34,509 nucleotides of DNA from Bacteroidota bacterium (GTDB lineage Bacteria; Bacteroidota; Ignavibacteria; UBA10030), in contig JACVXU010000022.1 in NCBI GenBank assembly GCA_015661185.1, positions 1 through 34,509 of the forward strand, given 5' to 3'. The notes below the pieces were generated by a model. That model was not told the origin of the DNA, did no database searches, and saw nothing but the letters and a program-made list of their open reading frames with translations. Both the position numbers and the translations under genes were made by a program. Below, piece after piece: positions 17,495 through 26,536 of the stretch (within the stretch, counting starts at the first letter, position 1; each line of letters begins with the position of its first letter).

Positions 17495-18499
17495 ATGCGG
17501 GGTCGCTTTCTGTCTTCCATTGGTTTCGTTCTGTTGTTTGTCGCCCAATTCGGTCAGGCTCAGGAATTCGAAGTCCCGCTGACAGACGGGATGCGCTGGT
17601 TCAAGGGGAACACGCACTCCCACACAACGATGAGCGACGGAGACTCCCCGCCGGAAGAAGTCGCGCGATGGTACAAGACACACGGTTACCAGTTTCTCGT
17701 TCTCTCCGATCATAATACCTTCACCGACCCGAAAGCGCTCGCCGGTCTTGTCGACTCATCCTTCATTCTCATTCCAGGGGAGGAGTTGACATCAAGCTTT
17801 CAGAAGAAGCCCGTTCACGTCAACGGACTGAATATCCATGGTGTCATTCCGCCACTAAAGGACAGCACGCTTCTTGGGACAATTCAGAGGAACGTCGATG
17901 CCGTCCGATCTGTCGAGGGAGTACCGCATATCAACCATCCCAACTTCGGATGGGCAATTGATCAAGGGACCCTTCTGCAGGTTAGGAACAACAACCTGCT
18001 CGAGATTTTCAACGGTCATCCGGCGGTGCACAACCAGGGCGGGAGCGGGCATCCGGGCATGGAGGATGTCTGGGATCATCTATTGACATCCGGGATGCGC
18101 ATCTACGGCATTGCCGTCGACGATGCCCATCATTTCAAAGAGGAGTTTAGCCCGAAACGGTCGAATCCCGGAAAAGGGTGGGTTGTGGTTAGGGCATCGA
18201 AACAGGATCCTCGTGAGATCATCCGCAATCTTGAAGCGGGATTCTTTTATTCGAGCACAGGGGTCGAGCTGGAGGATGTTCGGATCAGTTCCAGACGAAT
18301 GGAGATCAGGATCAGGCAGAAGTCGGATTTCGGGTACCGAACCGAGTTCATTGGAGCAGGAGGGAGAGTGCTCCATCGGACAGAGAACAATCCGGCAGTG
18401 TTCGAGTTGAAGGATCAGGAGGCGTATGTTCGGGCACGAGTGAGTGATTCAGGTGGATTCGTAGCATGGGTGCAGCCTGTGTTTGTAAGAATGAAATAG
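17495..18499 (+). CDS. Exported PHP-domain metal-dependent phosphoesterase-like protein
   Basis: Encodes 334 residues. A signal peptide ends at FGQAQ (cleavage about residue 22). The PHP core starts with NTHSHTTMSDG (His41, His43, Asp48), then VLSDHNT, PGEELTS, HINHPNFGW and VDDAHHF, giving the usual set of histidine and acidic ligands for a two- or three-metal phosphoesterase centre. The last 80 residues are beta-rich and lie outside the PHP fold. PHP enzymes hydrolyse phosphate esters, and export suggests an extracytoplasmic substrate. AAGGAGGA at 17483-17490 lies 4 bp before ATG 17495 and overlaps the upstream stop codon. The TIM-barrel gene follows 10 bp later, so the two are likely one transcription unit. 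Confidence 0.87.
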   Translation: MRGRFLSSIGFVLLFVAQFGQAQEFEVPLTDGMRWFKGNTHSHTTMSDGDSPPEEVARWYKTHGYQFLVLSDHNTFTDPKALAGLVDSSFILIPGEELTSSFQKKPVHVNGLNIHGVIPPLKDSTLLGTIQRNVDAVRSVEGVPHINHPNFGWAIDQGTLLQVRNNNLLEIFNGHPAVHNQGGSGHPGMEDVWDHLLTSGMRIYGIAVDDAHHFKEEFSPKRSNPGKGWVVVRASKQDPREIIRNLEAGFFYSSTGVELEDVRISSRRMEIRIRQKSDFGYRTEFIGAGGRVLHRTENNPAVFELKDQEAYVRARVSDSGGFVAWVQPVFVRMK

Positions 18500-18509
18500 G
18501 AGGTGAGTG

Positions 18510-19325
18510 ATGGAGTTGCAGATTTATCGACATCTTTGGGGAATCACGGAGGCCTGGGAAACGCTCTTCCCGCGTATCAAGGATCTAAAGTACAGCGGCA
18601 TTGAGCATATCCTGCCGGATGAAGGAGACCGGGAGCGATTCCGGAAACTTCTTGATCTCCATGGGTTCGACTACATCGCCCAGGTCGTTACCACGGGCAC
18701 GACCGTCACTGACCACCTCAAGAGCTTTCAAAGGGTTGTCGAGGAAGCGCGTACTCTCGGGCCACGGAAAATAAATTGCCACAGTGGCTGTGACTGGTTT
18801 TCGGAGGAGGAAGCACGGCGGTTTTTCGGCGAGGCGCTGGAATTCGAATCCAGGGTCGGCGTCCCCGTCGCGCACGAAACTCATCGGGGACGAATTCTCT
18901 ATAATCCCTGGACGACGCAACGGATTCTGACAGAATATCCGCAGCTCAATCTGAGCTGCGACTTCAGCCACTGGGTGTTGGTATGTGAGAGGCTCCTGGA
19001 AGGTGAAACTGACATTGTTCGCCAGGCCGCAGAGCGGTGTATTCACATCCATGCGCGGGTGGGGTACGAAGAAGGCCCTCAGGTTCCTGACCCACGCGCT
19101 CCTGAATACGAACGACATGTGCTTGCGCACGAACGGTGGTGGGACATGGTTTGGGATGCGCAGAGACGAAGGGGGATGAAGGAATCGACTCTGACGCCGG
19201 AGTTCGGGGCGCCGGACTACCTCCACACACTGCCGTACACAAGGACGCCCGTCGCCGACCTCTGGGAAATCTGCAATTGGCAGGCAGAGAGGCAGCGATC
19301 CCGGTTCTCAGCGAGAGGGAGATAG
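18510..19325 (+). CDS. Sugar phosphate isomerase/epimerase-like TIM-barrel protein
   Basis: Encodes 271 residues of the xylose isomerase-like TIM-barrel superfamily (AP endonuclease 2 family). Supporting elements are KDLKYSGIEHIL early on, the strand-end INCHSGCDWFS, the metal-site segment VPVAHETHRGR, LSCDFSHWV (Asp/His ligands) and IHIHARVGYEEG. The E-x-H, D-x-x-H and H-x-R arrangement fits a divalent-metal sugar isomerase or epimerase. No signal peptide is visible, so it is cytoplasmic while its operon neighbour is exported. ATG 18510 has AGGAGG at 18498-18503; the GTG at 18507 is adjacent. Substrate unknown. Confidence 0.85.
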   Translation: MELQIYRHLWGITEAWETLFPRIKDLKYSGIEHILPDEGDRERFRKLLDLHGFDYIAQVVTTGTTVTDHLKSFQRVVEEARTLGPRKINCHSGCDWFSEEEARRFFGEALEFESRVGVPVAHETHRGRILYNPWTTQRILTEYPQLNLSCDFSHWVLVCERLLEGETDIVRQAAERCIHIHARVGYEEGPQVPDPRAPEYERHVLAHERWWDMVWDAQRRRGMKESTLTPEFGAPDYLHTLPYTRTPVADLWEICNWQAERQRSRFSARGR

Positions 19326-19330
19326 GCGTG

Positions 19331-19366
19331 AAAAAAAAGAGCCTCTCTGAATCAGAGAGGCTCTTT
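19331..19366 (-). terminator. Strong intrinsic terminator oriented for the - strand
   Basis: Arms 19336-19350 (AAAGAGCCTCTCTGA) and 19352-19366 are perfect reverse complements. On the - strand the hairpin is followed by eight T residues, which makes it a textbook terminator for the small gene at 19394-19567. On the + strand only TTT follows, so it may also weakly terminate the epimerase-like gene. Confidence 0.85.
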
Positions 19367-19393
19367 GCGTCAACAGATGAAGCTGCGAATGCA

Positions 19394-19567
19394 CTAATGA
19401 AACGAATGCCCACCGCGAACATGGCCCGCTGTTACTTTCTGCACTATTTTCAATTGCTTGGAGACCCGGTTTTTCTTCTTGCGCCGGTTCTCAAGTATGC
19501 TGAGTTTCTTGAGCAACGATTTCGGCTGTTCTGTATCCATATTCAAAGGTACATGAGAATCCTTCAT
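19394..19567 (-). CDS. Unrecognised 57-residue basic small protein
   Basis: Encodes 57 residues. It is rich in Lys/Arg (10 Lys, 4 Arg, 4 His against 4 acidic residues), with a central cluster ENRRKKKNR inside a probable amphipathic helix and a glycine/histidine tail (GHVRGGHSFH). No family is recognised; basic composition suggests RNA, ribosome or DNA binding, but that is inference only. Independent signals support a real gene: AGGAGGAAGG directly before the ATG, a TTGACA-17-TACAAT promoter at 19627-19655 with a leader of about 50 nt, and a 15-bp hairpin terminator with T8 just past the stop. It is the only complete - strand gene in the window, between two oppositely oriented units. Confidence 0.75.
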   Translation of the reverse strand: MKDSHVPLNMDTEQPKSLLKKLSILENRRKKKNRVSKQLKIVQKVTAGHVRGGHSFH

Positions 19568-19626
19568 ACCTTCCTCCTGGAGAATTTTGGTGGGATTCAA
19601 AGAACAGAAGAACCTGACTCTAGGCA

Positions 19627-19655
19627 ATTGTAGTGAGCGTACAATCAAATGTCAA
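19627..19655 (-). promoter_or_regulatory. Near-consensus sigma70 promoter for the small basic-protein gene
   Basis: On the - strand TTGACA (19650-19655), a 17-bp spacer and TACAAT (19627-19632) give five of six -10 matches and a perfect -35. Initiation near 19620 would leave a leader of about 53 nt before the ATG at 19567. Confidence 0.8.
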
Positions 19656-19678
19656 GAGCGTTGCTGTAAAATTTCATG

Positions 19679-19707
19679 TTGCTCCCGATAGCCTTTTTTG
19701 CTATATT
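19679..19707 (+). promoter_or_regulatory. Candidate promoter for tRNA-Thr
   Basis: TTGCTC at 19679-19684, 17 bp, then TATATT at 19702-19707. Initiation near 19714 would give a leader of about 55 nt before the tRNA. It is divergent from the small-gene promoter, with about 23 bp between the two -35 elements. Confidence 0.5.
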
Positions 19708-19769
19708 TAACAGTTATTTTTGTGGTGGGAGATGTACGTCGATTTTCCGATGCCGCAGTTGACCAGTTT

Positions 19770-19841
19770 GCTGAAGTAGCTCAGCGGTAGAGCAGCGGTT
19801 TCGTAAACCGCAGGTCGTGGGTTCAAATCCCACCTTCAGCT
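19770..19841 (+). tRNA. tRNA-Thr (anticodon CGT)
   Basis: A full cloverleaf can be drawn. The acceptor GCTGAAG pairs with CTTCAGC, the D-arm is GCTC-AGCGGTA-GAGC, the anticodon stem GCGGT/ACCGC encloses the loop TTCGTAA with CGT at positions 34-36, and the T-arm is GTGGG-TTCAAAT-CCCAC. The discriminator base is T and CCA is not encoded. Anticodon CGT reads ACG codons. Confidence 0.95.
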
Positions 19842-19921
19842 CGAAGGGCCATCGGGATTCGCTCTTTCAACAATCGCAGAGCGGATCCTCATTCAATCAT
19901 CGCCGTCAGGGAGTTGTTCCG

Positions 19922-19946
19922 AAATCCGCTTCGCGCGGATTTTTTG
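19922..19946 (+). terminator. Rho-independent terminator after tRNA-Thr
   Basis: AAATCCGC (19922-19929) pairs with GCGGATTT (19935-19942) around TTCGC and is followed by a T-run at 19940-19945. It separates the tRNA from ypdA, whose start codon is only about 20 bp downstream, so the ypdA promoter must overlap this region or rely on read-through. Confidence 0.8.
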
Positions 19947-19965
19947 TTGCTGAGGCATACAACGC

Positions 19966-20925
19966 ATGACTCCATACGACCTTATTATTATCGGTGCCGG
20001 CCCTTCAGGACTCGCCTGTGCGATCGAAGCCAGGAAGAAGGGACTCTCCCTGCTGATGCTCGACAAGGGCTCGGTGGCCGACGCCATTCGGCGATTTCCC
20101 GTCGAAATGACTTTCTTTTCGACGCCGGAGCTCCTCGAAATTGGGGGGGTTCCGTTCACTTCTGCAGGATTCCGTCCGACGCGCGTCGAGTGTGTCCGGT
20201 ACTATCAGATGATTGCCCGGTACTTCGACCTGCCCGTGAAGCAAGGGGTGGAAGTTGTCGGCATAAGACGTAATGAAGCGGGGTTTGAGGTCGTATCTAG
20301 GGATGGGTCGTTTCTGACGAAGAGCGTTGTCGATGCGACCGGTTATTTTGATCACCCGAACCGATTTGATGTCCCGGGGTCGGATCTCACCAAAGTCCGA
20401 AGGTACTACGACGAGCCTTATGCATACTCCGGAAGGAATGTCGCGGTTGTCGGTGGGAAGAATTCATCAGTCGAAACAGCGCTCGATCTTTTTCGCAACG
20501 GTGCCCGAGTGACCCTCATTCATCGCGGCCCAAGCCTGAGTCATGGGGTCAAGTACTGGATACTACCCGACATCGAGAACAGGATCAAGGCCGGTGACGT
20601 CCGTGCGATGTTTGAGACCAGGGTTCAGCGCATTACTCCGGGCTCGATCGTGGTCGAAGGGACGCATCAGGAGGAATTCGCAAATGATGCTGTTTTCATC
20701 ATGATTGGCTATTGCCCCGATACCTCACTCCTTCGGCAGGTAGGCGTGAACATAGATCCCGATACTCAGGCGCCCATTCACAATCCGGCTACGATGGAAA
20801 CGAATGTTAAGGGCCTCTACGTAGCCGGGTCGATTGCGGCCGGCAGATTCAACAACAAGATTTTCATCGAAAACGGGAGAGCACACGGGAAGTTGATCGT
20901 CGATGCAATTGCATCCTCTCATTGA
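19966..20925 (+). CDS. ypdA: YpdA-type putative bacillithiol disulfide reductase (FAD/NADPH)
   Basis: Encodes 319 residues, the YpdA/Bdr length. It has the thioredoxin-reductase-like fold with two nucleotide-binding sites: FAD at GAGPSG (residues 10-15) and NADPH at GGKNSSVETA (from residue 163). The CxxC redox pair of thioredoxin reductase is missing and the corresponding stretch reads VDATGYFDHP, as expected for YpdA. RRFPVEMTFFSTPELLEIGG and the final FNNKIFIENGRAHG are strongly YpdA-like. The enzyme reduces bacillithiol disulfide with NADPH, so its presence implies the organism makes bacillithiol or a close analogue. Ribosome site is weak (GAGG). It stands between the tRNA terminator and atpD. 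Confidence 0.9.
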   Translation: MTPYDLIIIGAGPSGLACAIEARKKGLSLLMLDKGSVADAIRRFPVEMTFFSTPELLEIGGVPFTSAGFRPTRVECVRYYQMIARYFDLPVKQGVEVVGIRRNEAGFEVVSRDGSFLTKSVVDATGYFDHPNRFDVPGSDLTKVRRYYDEPYAYSGRNVAVVGGKNSSVETALDLFRNGARVTLIHRGPSLSHGVKYWILPDIENRIKAGDVRAMFETRVQRITPGSIVVEGTHQEEFANDAVFIMIGYCPDTSLLRQVGVNIDPDTQAPIHNPATMETNVKGLYVAGSIAAGRFNNKIFIENGRAHGKLIVDAIASSH

Positions 20926-20950
20926 TTTTCGGGCCTAGTTTTGTTAATTT
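20922..20950 (+). promoter_or_regulatory. Weak candidate promoter for atpD-atpC
   Basis: TTGATT at 20922-20927 overlaps the ypdA stop codon. After 17 bp comes TAATTT at 20945-20950. The -10 is a poor match, but the AT-rich spacer before atpD contains no better candidate. Confidence 0.3.
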
Positions 20951-20985
20951 ATGTCCAATATTTTGTTCCAAGGTTTTCCATCTGA

Positions 20986-22410
<1,425 letters not shown>

Positions 22411-22417
22411 TCATCCT

Positions 22418-22828
22418 ATGGCAGAAAAAGTATTCAAACTGGAAATCGTAACACCCAAGAAGATCATCTTCAGCGGGGATGTAACCAGCTTCAGCGCCCC
22501 GGGCGTTGTCGGTGGATTCCAGGTGTTGAAAAGCCACGCACCTCTGCTATCGAACATCGCTGTCGGAGAGGTTAAGCTGACGGACGTTTCCGGGAACGAG
22601 TCGCGGTATTCCACAAGCGGGGGGGTTGTCGAGGTCCACGACAACAAGGTGATCATGCTCGCTGAGACCGCCGAGCGGTCCGACGAAATCGATGTCGCAC
22701 GCGCGGAAGCCGCAAGGGAAAGAGCCCGCAAGAGACTTGCCGAGAAGTCAGAAAAGACTGACATCGACCGGGCGCGGCTCGCGTTGTTCCGTGCAATGAA
22801 CAGACTCAAGGTCGCGGATCAACTATGA
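22418..22828 (+). CDS. atpC: F1Fo ATP synthase subunit epsilon
   Basis: Encodes 136 residues, normal for epsilon, which couples the rotor stalk and can inhibit ATP hydrolysis. The N-terminal beta-sandwich (about 1-88) starts KLEIVTPKKIIFSGDV and contains GGFQVLKSHAPLLS; the C-terminal helical hairpin (about 90-136) is rich in Arg, Ala and Glu. ATG 22418 is 7 bp after the atpD stop with little ribosome site of its own, so translation is probably coupled. A strong terminator follows 30 bp after the stop. Confidence 0.95.
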   Translation: MAEKVFKLEIVTPKKIIFSGDVTSFSAPGVVGGFQVLKSHAPLLSNIAVGEVKLTDVSGNESRYSTSGGVVEVHDNKVIMLAETAERSDEIDVARAEAARERARKRLAEKSEKTDIDRARLALFRAMNRLKVADQL

Positions 22829-22857
22829 ACCATGCCTGCACGTGGAGAGAGATGTTC

Positions 22858-22890
22858 AACCCATCAGAAATCTTGGTGGGTTTTTTGTTT
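22858..22890 (+). terminator. Rho-independent terminator of atpDC
   Basis: AACCCATCA (22858-22866) pairs with TGGTGGGTT (22874-22882), nine pairs including one wobble, loop GAAATCT, followed by a T6-G-T3 tract ending at 22890. The alanine racemase reading frame opens only a few bases later. Confidence 0.8.
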
Positions 22891-22925
22891 GTTGAACCTC
22901 CCTCCAGGTTGGTCGGGATGTCAAA

Positions 22926-23945
22926 GTGATGGCTGTCGTAAAAGCGAACGCCTATGGCCACGGCATCGTGGAGGTAGCGACGTTTCTTCAGCACCAGAGT
23001 GTTGACTACTTTGGTGTTGCGAACGCGGAGGAGGGCGTTACGCTGCGGGAAGCTGGAATCACAGCCCCGATCCACATCTTCACAATCCCTGCTACGACTC
23101 AGATCGCAACGTGTACATCGTTTGGACTTGAACCCACCGTCTGCACCGAGACAGAAGCGCGATTGCTCAATGTGCAGGCGCAGCGCTCCAGAACCATCCT
23201 CAGTGTCCATATCAAAGTCGATACCGGTATGAACAGGATCGGAGTGAGACTTCGGGATCTGGGCAAGTTTGTACGTATCTTGGGCAGCCTCCGGCGTTTG
23301 GAGATCAAAGGCGTGTACACCCATTTTGCAACAGCCGACAGGCGTGACAAGACTTTTTCGATGCAACAGCTCGACCTGTTTCATCAGGCTCTAAACACGT
23401 TGCGGGCTGCCGGCGTCGCTCCGGAGGAGGTCCATTGTGCGGGAAGTGCCGGGATCCTCGATCTTCCCGAGTCCTATTTCTCGATGGTACGGCCCGGCAT
23501 CATGTTGTACGGATACTACCCATCCGCTGAAACAACGGAGAGTGTGCCTCTCAAGCCGGCACTCACGCTGAAGTCACGAGTCTCCCTGGTAAAATGGATC
23601 GAACCCGGGGAGAGCGTGAGCTACGGCCGAAGATTCATCGCCCGTCGCCGCACGAAGATTGCGACCCTCCCGGTAGGCTATGCGGATGGGTACATGAGAC
23701 TGCTCACGGGGCAGTCGGAAGTGTTGATCGGCGGCCGCGTGTTCCCGACGGTAGGGACAATCTGTATGGATCAGCTGATGGTCGATGTTGGGGCACACAA
23801 CGTCCGCGTTGGGGATGAGGCTGTCCTGATAGGCCGTCAAGGCCGGAAGCTGATCACTGCATGGGATCTTGCCTCGAAGGTCGGAACAATTCCATACGAA
23901 ATTTGTACGAATATTTCATCACGTGTTCCACGAATCGTTGGGTAA
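22926..23945 (+). CDS. alr: Alanine racemase, N-terminally truncated
   Basis: Encodes 339 residues from GTG 22926 (ATG 22929 is next). Alr interconverts L- and D-alanine for peptidoglycan. The PLP-lysine motif AVVKANAYGHG falls at residue 6 here but near residue 35-40 in complete enzymes, so about 30 residues are absent. Homology-like residues (QVGRDVKV) continue upstream of the GTG to an in-frame TGA at 22893-22895, and none of the three frames beyond it shows the usual N-terminus. The rest is intact: RPGIMLYGYYP, the second catalytic tyrosine (Tyr233) in VSYGRRF, LPVGYADGY and the C-terminal beta domain with GTICMDQLMVDVG. No good ribosome site is visible, and the frame starts directly behind the atpDC terminator. 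Either a decayed gene or a sequence error; the family call is sure, functionality is not. Confidence 0.8.
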   Translation: MMAVVKANAYGHGIVEVATFLQHQSVDYFGVANAEEGVTLREAGITAPIHIFTIPATTQIATCTSFGLEPTVCTETEARLLNVQAQRSRTILSVHIKVDTGMNRIGVRLRDLGKFVRILGSLRRLEIKGVYTHFATADRRDKTFSMQQLDLFHQALNTLRAAGVAPEEVHCAGSAGILDLPESYFSMVRPGIMLYGYYPSAETTESVPLKPALTLKSRVSLVKWIEPGESVSYGRRFIARRRTKIATLPVGYADGYMRLLTGQSEVLIGGRVFPTVGTICMDQLMVDVGAHNVRVGDEAVLIGRQGRKLITAWDLASKVGTIPYEICTNISSRVPRIVG

Positions 23946-23948
23946 CCT

Positions 23949-24641
23949 ATGACACAATCCAATGAGATACTCCGGACGCTTCTCTCGAACTTCCCTGTTG
24001 CCGAGCTGTCGTCCGGTGAACATCAGGGCGTGTTCGAAAGCGTCAAGAACCGGCTCATCGAAGCTCCCGATTCCGGCGAAGAGCTCAAGAATCTGTACAG
24101 AGTAACCGGATTCTCTCAATTTGCCCTGGGACTGATGTGGATGGTGGACCGCGCGGAAAAAAAACCCGGTCAGATCGCGATCGGCCTGGAAGACGAAACG
24201 CTTCTGCTTTCTTCGTTCCGGAAGGCAATGGCGGAGCAATCCTTCCCAGGTCAGCAGAGCGACTCGGCGGCGGAAGTCGGAGGGGGTGGGACCGGAGAGG
24301 CCGACGAAAAAGCATTCGCCGGTCAGATTGAGCAGTTTTCGGAGTCGGTCCAGAGCGGCTCGGGAGGGACGAGAATGTTCCTTGAAGATCTGGTCACTGA
24401 AAGCGAAACCATCGCCAGGCAGGGTGGGGCGTCGGAGCTTGTTGAATTCAGCTCTCTGCTCGCAGAATTTCTGAAATTCATCTCGGAACGTGAATTGCTC
24501 GACGATGTCCGAGTCATCAATATTGTATCCAACGTATCATCCACCGTCTCGCAGTGGGCGAATACACTTCCGGATGCTCGAACGGGCATCTTGGAGGAAG
24601 CGCTGAACATGCTCCGGGACTTCAAGACTCAATTCGAATAA
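23949..24641 (+). CDS. Hypothetical helical protein
   Basis: Encodes 230 residues with no family I recognise. Residues 1-100 look helical (LKNLYRVTGFSQFALGLMWMVDRAE), residues about 108-120 form a low-complexity Gly/Glu linker, and residues 120-230 return to helices with acidic character. No signal peptide, membrane span, cysteine motif or catalytic signature is visible, so a cytoplasmic protein-binding or scaffold role is possible but unproven. It starts 3 bp after the alr stop and ends 15 bp before manC, which implies co-transcription. Its codon usage looks like that of its neighbours. Confidence 0.8.
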   Translation: MTQSNEILRTLLSNFPVAELSSGEHQGVFESVKNRLIEAPDSGEELKNLYRVTGFSQFALGLMWMVDRAEKKPGQIAIGLEDETLLLSSFRKAMAEQSFPGQQSDSAAEVGGGGTGEADEKAFAGQIEQFSESVQSGSGGTRMFLEDLVTESETIARQGGASELVEFSSLLAEFLKFISERELLDDVRVINIVSNVSSTVSQWANTLPDARTGILEEALNMLRDFKTQFE

Positions 24642-24656
24642 CTATTGCGGCGACAT

Positions 24657-25745
24657 ATGCCTCAGACTTTTGCTGTGATCATGGCGGGGGGTGTTGGCGC
24701 GAGGTTCTGGCCGCGCAGCCGTGAACGATCTCCCAAGCAATTCCTTGAAATCCTTGGGGGCGGCACCATGATCGAGAACACGCTTTCGCGACTCAAGCCC
24801 CTGGTCGACCAGAGCAATGTCTTTGTTGTAACAAATCGTATCCAGGCGGATATCGTCCGGCAGCTTGTGCCGGAGATGCCCTCTTCAAATGTGCTCGCAG
24901 AGCCCATCGGCCGCAATACCGCTGCCTGCGTCGGCCTGTCGGCGCTCTGGATCAACAGGGTCGATCCCGACGCGTTGATGGTTGTCTTGCCCGCCGATCA
25001 TATTGTGCTGAACACGGAGGAGTTCCTTCGCATCCTTCAGCTCGCGCTGCGGGTGGCGCAGGAAAAAGATGCGCTCGTTACAATCGGTATCAAGCCGACG
25101 CATCCCGAGACGGGTTATGGATACATCCAGTCTGCAGAAGAGGAGATCGACCGCAATGAGTACCGTTCACAAGGCGTTTACCGCGTGAAGACATTTGCGG
25201 AAAAACCCAATCTGGAGACAGCCGAACGATTCCTGGAGAGCGGCGACTTCCTCTGGAACAGCGGCATCTTCGTATGGAAGGCAAGCGTGATTCTTCGCGA
25301 ACTGGAGATTCATCTTCCCGAGTTGCACGAACAGCTGCTCGACGTCCGTGCAAGCATCGGCACTCCCGTCTATGAGCAGACGTTGGAACACGCCTATCGG
25401 ATCATTCGCAGTATCTCCATCGACTATGGTATCATGGAGAAAGCGGGAAATGTCTATGTGGTCAAGGGCGATTTTGGCTGGAGCGACGTCGGCTCCTGGG
25501 ACGAAGTCGTGCGGTTGACCCCGACAGACGACGCCGGCAACTCGATCCGGGGTCGGACCATCCTTGTCGATTCGAACAACAACTATGTGGACGCCGGCAA
25601 GAAGATCGTGGCTACGATCGGCGTTGACGACCTGATTATCATCAGCACCGACGACGCAGTCCTTGTCTGCAAAAAGGAGCGATCGCAGGAGGTCAAAGAA
25701 GTTGTCGACTTCATTCGACGAAAGCAGATGAATGAGTATTTGTAG
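24657..25745 (+). CDS. manC: Mannose-1-phosphate guanylyltransferase (GDP-mannose pyrophosphorylase)
   Basis: Encodes 362 residues of the one-domain form without the phosphomannose isomerase extension. It converts mannose-1-phosphate and GTP into GDP-mannose for polysaccharide or glycan synthesis. The nucleotidyltransferase signature [20 protein letters not shown] starts at residue 11. [46 protein letters not shown] and [12 protein letters not shown] are all in order. ATG 24657 is preferred to TTG 24645, since family proteins begin a few residues before the signature. The 3' end overlaps the rlpA-like gene by 14 bp, indicating coupled expression. Confidence 0.93.
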   Translation: MPQTFAVIMAGGVGARFWPRSRERSPKQFLEILGGGTMIENTLSRLKPLVDQSNVFVVTNRIQADIVRQLVPEMPSSNVLAEPIGRNTAACVGLSALWINRVDPDALMVVLPADHIVLNTEEFLRILQLALRVAQEKDALVTIGIKPTHPETGYGYIQSAEEEIDRNEYRSQGVYRVKTFAEKPNLETAERFLESGDFLWNSGIFVWKASVILRELEIHLPELHEQLLDVRASIGTPVYEQTLEHAYRIIRSISIDYGIMEKAGNVYVVKGDFGWSDVGSWDEVVRLTPTDDAGNSIRGRTILVDSNNNYVDAGKKIVATIGVDDLIIISTDDAVLVCKKERSQEVKEVVDFIRRKQMNEYL

Positions 25746-26229
25746 CAGATTCTTTGTCGACGCTTGTTCGGCACTTTCGGTGGGTTTGATTCTCGTCGGT
25801 TGTGCCTCGGCGCCGAGATTTGCCACCAGAAGCAACCCACCCTCCCCACGGACCGAAAGCACGGCCGAAACCACGAAATCCGAAAAGACAAGACCTCCCC
25901 GCAATCCCACAGGGAAGATCCTCCTGACGTTGGAGGGCGTAGCCTCGTATTACGCCGATGATTACCACGGCAAGCAAACATCGAACGGTGAGATATTCGA
26001 TATGAATGAACTCACCGCTGCACATCGAACGCTCCCCTTCGGAACAACAGCGCGAGTCACGAACCTGGAAAACAAGAAAAGCGTCGTCGTTCGGATCAAT
26101 GACCGGGGACCTTTCAAAGAGGGGAGAATTATCGATCTCTCGCTCGCAGCTGCAAAAGAACTCGACCTCATCAGGATGGGGACGGCTCGGGTGAGGATCG
26201 AGGTGCTCGAATGGGGAGATGGATCGTGA
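25732..26229 (+). CDS. rlpA: RlpA-like septal ring lytic transglycosylase, lipoprotein
   Basis: Encodes 165 residues. The lipobox LVGC places the lipidated cysteine at residue 24, so the protein is membrane-anchored in the envelope. A proline- and serine-rich linker (about 25-65) leads to a double-psi beta-barrel: [30 protein letters not shown] and [11 protein letters not shown] with the catalytic-type aspartate, then [15 protein letters not shown]. RlpA cleaves denuded glycan strands at the septum in other bacteria. No SPOR domain is present, so it is a minimal version. The start overlaps the end of manC by 14 bp. A hairpin terminator lies shortly after the stop. Confidence 0.9.
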   Translation: MSICSRFFVDACSALSVGLILVGCASAPRFATRSNPPSPRTESTAETTKSEKTRPPRNPTGKILLTLEGVASYYADDYHGKQTSNGEIFDMNELTAAHRTLPFGTTARVTNLENKKSVVVRINDRGPFKEGRIIDLSLAAAKELDLIRMGTARVRIEVLEWGDGS

Positions 26230-26263
26230 CGGAGGGGGTTGGGAAGCAAATGGCAATGATGGC

Positions 26264-26290
26264 ACGCACCTCTGACGGGGTGCGTTTCTT
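26264..26290 (+). terminator. Probable terminator after the manC-rlpA unit
   Basis: ACGCACC at 26264-26270 pairs with GGTGCGT at 26279-26285 (six to seven pairs) around TCTGACGG and is followed by TTCTTGTCT. It lies 34 bp past the rlpA stop. Confidence 0.55.
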
Positions 26291-26317
26291 GTCTCCGGGG
26301 GAGCGTACGGTCGTCGA

Positions 26318-26536
26318 ATGAAAATCACCGTTCAGGTAAAACCGAATGCTCGAAACGATGAAGTGGTCGTCCGCGATGACGGGGTCTTCGTAGTAAAAGT
26401 GTCGGTACCACCGATCGAGGGAAGGGCGAACGAACGGCTCATCGAGGTTCTGGCAAAACACTTCAAGAAACCCAAGCGGTCGATAGGGATTCTGGCTGGC
26501 GCCCGAGGCAAACACAAAATCGTGGAAATCCAATGA
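26318..26536 (+). CDS. DUF167 (YggU) family protein
   Basis: Encodes 72 residues, close to the length of small DUF167 proteins. The family pattern is plain: VKPNARNDEVV at the start, VKVSVPPIEGRANERLIEVLAKHF in the middle and SIGILAGARGKHKIVEI at the end. YggU-type proteins have a solved fold but no established biochemical role. No signal peptide is present. ATG 26318 has a weak GGGAG site about 14 bp upstream. The stop overlaps the next start (ATGA at 26533-26536), a clear translational coupling. Confidence 0.9.
   Translation: MKITVQVKPNARNDEVVVRDDGVFVVKVSVPPIEGRANERLIEVLAKHFKKPKRSIGILAGARGKHKIVEIQ

Noticed and set aside
19136-19633. + strand open frame spanning the epimerase end, terminator and small - strand gene
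   Set aside because: It runs through the hairpin terminator and overlaps the 3' end of a conserved gene in another frame; no RBS.
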